DNA from: Burkholderiales bacterium
GTDB lineage: Bacteria > Pseudomonadota > Gammaproteobacteria > Burkholderiales > Burkholderiaceae_C
Direction of reading: 5' to 3'
Length of the DNA: 64,000 nucleotides
NCBI GenBank assembly: GCA_016191525.1
Contig: JACPOK010000038.1
Span: 1 to 64,000, forward strand
In this document: positions 61,783 to 64,000 of the stretch, piece after piece
Position numbering within the stretch: position 1 is the stretch's first letter
How the letters are laid out: each line of letters starts with the position of its first letter
Position numbers and translations under genes: made by a program
The notes under the pieces: generated by a model
The model's database searches: none
Told to the model about the DNA's origin: nothing
What the model saw: the letters and a program-made list of their open reading frames with translations, nothing else

Positions 61783-63552
61783 TTACTGCAGCTTCGCCTT
61801 GATCCACTCGTCCACCACCCGCTCCAGCAAATCCAGTGGCAACTGGCCCTGGTCGAGCACGGCCATGTGGAACTGGCGGATGTCAAAGTGCGGGCCCAGG
61901 GCGCGCTGCGCCTTGTCGCGCAGCTCAAGGAATTTCAGCTGGCCGATCATGTAGGTCAGCGCCTGGGCGGGCTGCGAGATGTAGCGGTCCACCTCCCACT
62001 CCACGCGGTTCAACTCCATGCCGGTGGCGGCAACCATGTAGTCGATGGCCTGCTGGCGCGTCCAGCCCCTGGCGTGGATGCCGGTGTCCACCACCAGGCG
62101 CGCGGCGCGCCAGGCCTGATTGGTCTGGAAGCCGAAGCGGCTGTACGGGTCCTTGTACAGGCCCAGCTCGGGCCCCAGCGTTTCCGCATACAGGCCCCAG
62201 CCTTCGGCGTACACCGCGAAGCCGCCGCTGCGGCGGAACATGGGCATGTCGGCCAGCTCGGAGGCGCGCGCGAACTGCAGGTGGTGGCCGGGCACGGCTT
62301 CGTGCAGCGCGATGGCTTCCATGCCCCAGGCGGGGCGCACCGCGAAGGCCAGCGCGTTGGCGTTGAACCAGCCGGGCCGCGTGCCGTCCAGCGACGGGCC
62401 GTTGTACGACTCCACCGCGCCCACGCCCAGGAATTCGGGAATCGCGCGCACGCCCACCGGCGCGCGCGGCAGCTGGGCAAAAAGGCGCGGCAGCTCCGGC
62501 TCCACCCGCTTGATGATGTCGCGGTAGCCGGCCAGCACCTCTTCGCCGCTGCGCTTGAAAAAACGCGGGTCGGTGTTCAGGTATTTGATGAAGGCGGGCA
62601 TGTCGCCGGCAAAACCGGTTTCGCGGCGCACCGCTTCCATGCCCTGCTGCGCCGTGGCCACCTGCGCCAGGCCGATGGCGTGGATGGCGTCGGCGCTCAA
62701 ATCGGTGGTGGTCTGGTTGCGCACCATCACCTCGTACACCTTCAGGCCGCCGGGATAGCGCGAGAGGCCGCCTTCGTCGGGCGCCTTGGGGCGGTAGTCG
62801 GTGGCCACGAAGTCGCGCAGGCGCTGCACGGCGGGCAGCACCTGCTGGTCCACCGCGGCGGCGCCTTCGCGGCGCAGCGCGTCGCGTGCGGGCTGCGCGA
62901 TGCCCGTGCCCAGCCGGGTGAACGGCTCAAAGTACATGCTGGCCTCGCCCCGCGCGGCCAGCTGCGTATCCAGCTGCTGCAGCACCACATCCAGCACCCG
63001 GCGCGGCGGCACCCAGCCCAGCGCCATGCCGGCACGCAGGTTGGTGATCTCCTGCTCCACGCGCAGCGGGTACGCGGCCATGCGCGCCAGCACCTGGCGG
63101 GCCTGCGCCTCGGTCGCGGTGGGCGAGCTGCGCAGCAGGCTGCTGAACGAAGCCTGGAAGGGCCATGGCGAAGCGTCCACCGTCATCGACTCGAAGCCGG
63201 TGAAGCCTTCCATCGCCTGCGAAGCCTGGAACTGGCGCGTGAGGATTTCCACCGACAGCCGGTCTTGCGCGTCCAGCTGCGCCATCGGCAGCGCCGCCAG
63301 CCGCGCCAGCATCTCGCGCGACAGCCCGTACCAGCGCGTGCGCCCGGCCAGCGAACCGTCGTTCAGCTTGTCGCCGAAGCGGTTGTCGCCGCGGTAGGTG
63401 GCCCACTCGGGGTACATCACGGCGGTGCGCGACCAGTACTCGTCGAAGAGGGCTTTGGCCGGGGACGGCTGCGGGGCCTGCGCCCACAGCGGCGGCGCCA
63501 TCGCGACGAGCAGGCCCGCCGCGAAGACACAGGTGCGAAGAGCGCTTTTCAT
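61783..63552 (-). CDS. DUF885 family metallopeptidase-like protein
   Basis: 589 residues, start ATG 63552. Signal peptide (ALRTCVFAAGLLVAMAPPLW). The DUF885 motif HExxH-like block is IALHEAVPGHHLQFARA, with DYMVAATGMELNRVEWEVDR and SQPAQALTYMIGQLKF further on. Periplasmic zinc carboxypeptidase-like function is presumed for the family. Upstream frame extensions to 63744 pass through repeats and were rejected. Confidence 0.92.
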   Translation of the reverse strand: MKSALRTCVFAAGLLVAMAPPLWAQAPQPSPAKALFDEYWSRTAVMYPEWATYRGDNRFGDKLNDGSLAGRTRWYGLSREMLARLAALPMAQLDAQDRLSVEILTRQFQASQAMEGFTGFESMTVDASPWPFQASFSSLLRSSPTATEAQARQVLARMAAYPLRVEQEITNLRAGMALGWVPPRRVLDVVLQQLDTQLAARGEASMYFEPFTRLGTGIAQPARDALRREGAAAVDQQVLPAVQRLRDFVATDYRPKAPDEGGLSRYPGGLKVYEVMVRNQTTTDLSADAIHAIGLAQVATAQQGMEAVRRETGFAGDMPAFIKYLNTDPRFFKRSGEEVLAGYRDIIKRVEPELPRLFAQLPRAPVGVRAIPEFLGVGAVESYNGPSLDGTRPGWFNANALAFAVRPAWGMEAIALHEAVPGHHLQFARASELADMPMFRRSGGFAVYAEGWGLYAETLGPELGLYKDPYSRFGFQTNQAWRAARLVVDTGIHARGWTRQQAIDYMVAATGMELNRVEWEVDRYISQPAQALTYMIGQLKFLELRDKAQRALGPHFDIRQFHMAVLDQGQLPLDLLERVVDEWIKAKLQ

Positions 63553-63603
63553 CGTGGCGATGATAAGCGCGCCATGCTGCGGTCGTGCGGCTTTACGCAG
63601 GTT

Positions 63604-63645
63604 CCATGCGCCTCCTGGCAGCTTTTCGGGCTGCAGGCCGCATGG
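63604..63645. repeat. R1 repeat, copy D (full form, second locus)
   Basis: Begins CCATGCG (63604-63610) and ends CGCATGG (63639-63645); the central TTTCGGGCTGCAGGCCG is shared with copy A. Flanking GCAGGTTCCATGCG and CGCATGGGGACTGC pair as a long hairpin. Located between the DUF885 gene and the last Bug gene, 22 kb from the cluster of the other copies. Confidence 0.8.
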
Positions 63646-63671
63646 GGACTGCATGAGAGCCTCGCGGGTGG

Positions 63672-63692
63672 ATTCCGGGTCGAGCCCGGAAT
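63672..63692. repeat. Extragenic palindrome, type 1 (copy 3)
   Basis: ATTCCGGG (63672-63679), loop TCGAG, CCCGGAAT (63685-63692). Third copy of the family seen at 30242-30262 and 35118-35138. Located 9 bases beyond the stop of the truncated Bug gene at the right edge. Confidence 0.85.
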
Positions 63693-63701
63693 GACAGCAT
63701 T

Positions 63702-64000
63702 TCAATCCACCTGCGCGCCCGAGCGCTTGACCAGCTGGGCCCACTTGTCGATCTCGCCGCGGTTGAACGCGGCCAATTCGTCGGCGCGCAGCGCGCGCTG
63801 CTCCACGCCCTGCTCGCGCAGCTTGTTCGCGACTTCGGGTGAGGCCAGCACCGATGCCGATGCGGTGCGAAGCCTGGCCAGCGCGGCGGGCGGCGTGGCG
63901 GCGGGCGCGTACAGCATGAACCAGGCGACCAGGTCGAAATCGGGCAGGCCCTGCTCCATCAGCGTGGCCACCTCGGGCGCCGCGGCGCTGCGCACGGCGC
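63702..64000 (-). CDS. Bug-family receptor, C-terminal fragment (runs off the window)
   Basis: About 99 residues up to the window edge, with no start in the window (the Met near 63995 is internal). It contains PEVATLMEQGLPDFDLVAWF, the C-terminal lobe of Bug proteins, and ends LVKRSGAQVD. The family call follows from these conserved C-terminal blocks (TPPAALARLRTASASVLASP; VANKLREQGVEQ). The upstream part lies beyond 64000. Confidence 0.85.
   Translation of the reverse strand, partial: AVRSAAAPEVATLMEQGLPDFDLVAWFMLYAPAATPPAALARLRTASASVLASPEVANKLREQGVEQRALRADELAAFNRGEIDKWAQLVKRSGAQVD

Overview
The window reads as a chromosomal segment of a high-GC betaproteobacterium of the order Burkholderiales, most likely family Comamonadaceae (Ramlibacter/Variovorax-like). 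Grounds are the strong GC-rich codon bias, several Bug/TctC-type periplasmic receptors without TctAB partners, the pepA-holC pair divergent from lptF-lptG, a CysB regulator behind a small CbiX-type chelatase, and small Burkholderiales families (DUF3309, DUF3096). No rRNA, tRNA, CRISPR array, transposase or integrase was recognised.

Layout. 1-2.7 kb: 5' part of a soluble multi-HAMP sensor kinase and a LivK-like amino-acid binding protein. 2.8-9.8 kb: housekeeping (holC, pepA, lptF, lptG, cbiX, cysB, a methionine-type aminotransferase). 9.8-13.9 kb: PEP-mutase-like enzyme, Tat-exported Rieske protein, SulP-STAS-cNMP transporter, DUF3309 peptide. 14-21.1 kb: output-less PAS protein, HrpA helicase, Kup. 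21.2-29.1 kb: HELLH metalloprotease with RTX-like and DUF4214-like parts, small proteins, a signalling operon (GAF/degenerate GGDEF, hybrid kinase, class II aldolase), NTF2-like and GAF-like proteins. 29.2-36.1 kb: a candidate redox/catabolic operon (Bug receptor, aldo/keto reductase, large UGSC-like protein with Cys at the Sec position, thioredoxin-reductase-like flavoprotein, second Bug receptor) with a divergent LysR regulator and several extragenic palindromes.

36.1-40.2 kb: a lower-GC island with no core genes: a DUF6602-type PD-(D/E)XK protein, a nucleotidyltransferase fused to a second PD-(D/E)XK-like domain, and an orphan 405-residue protein. It looks like a horizontally acquired, possibly defensive cluster. 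40.4-46.9 kb: small accessory genes (lipoproteins, ankyrin protein, DUF4259-like protein, nadC, VOC, AraC, L,D-transpeptidase, GNAT). Here two short repeat families, called R1 and R2, bracket gene groups in the same order and orientation, giving a cassette-like layout. 47-54 kb: a lipoprotein, a 7TMR-DISM hybrid kinase with REC and HPt, a LysR regulator and a MASE4-like kinase. 54-64 kb: trhO, an RluA-type pseudouridine synthase, a DUF1501/DUF1800 pair, a hydrolase, an aminotransferase, Bug receptors and a DUF885 protein.

The three most interesting elements are the UGSC-like/flavoprotein operon, the two-nuclease island, and the R1/R2-bracketed units. All functional assignments come from motif recognition and remembered family features; no database search was run.
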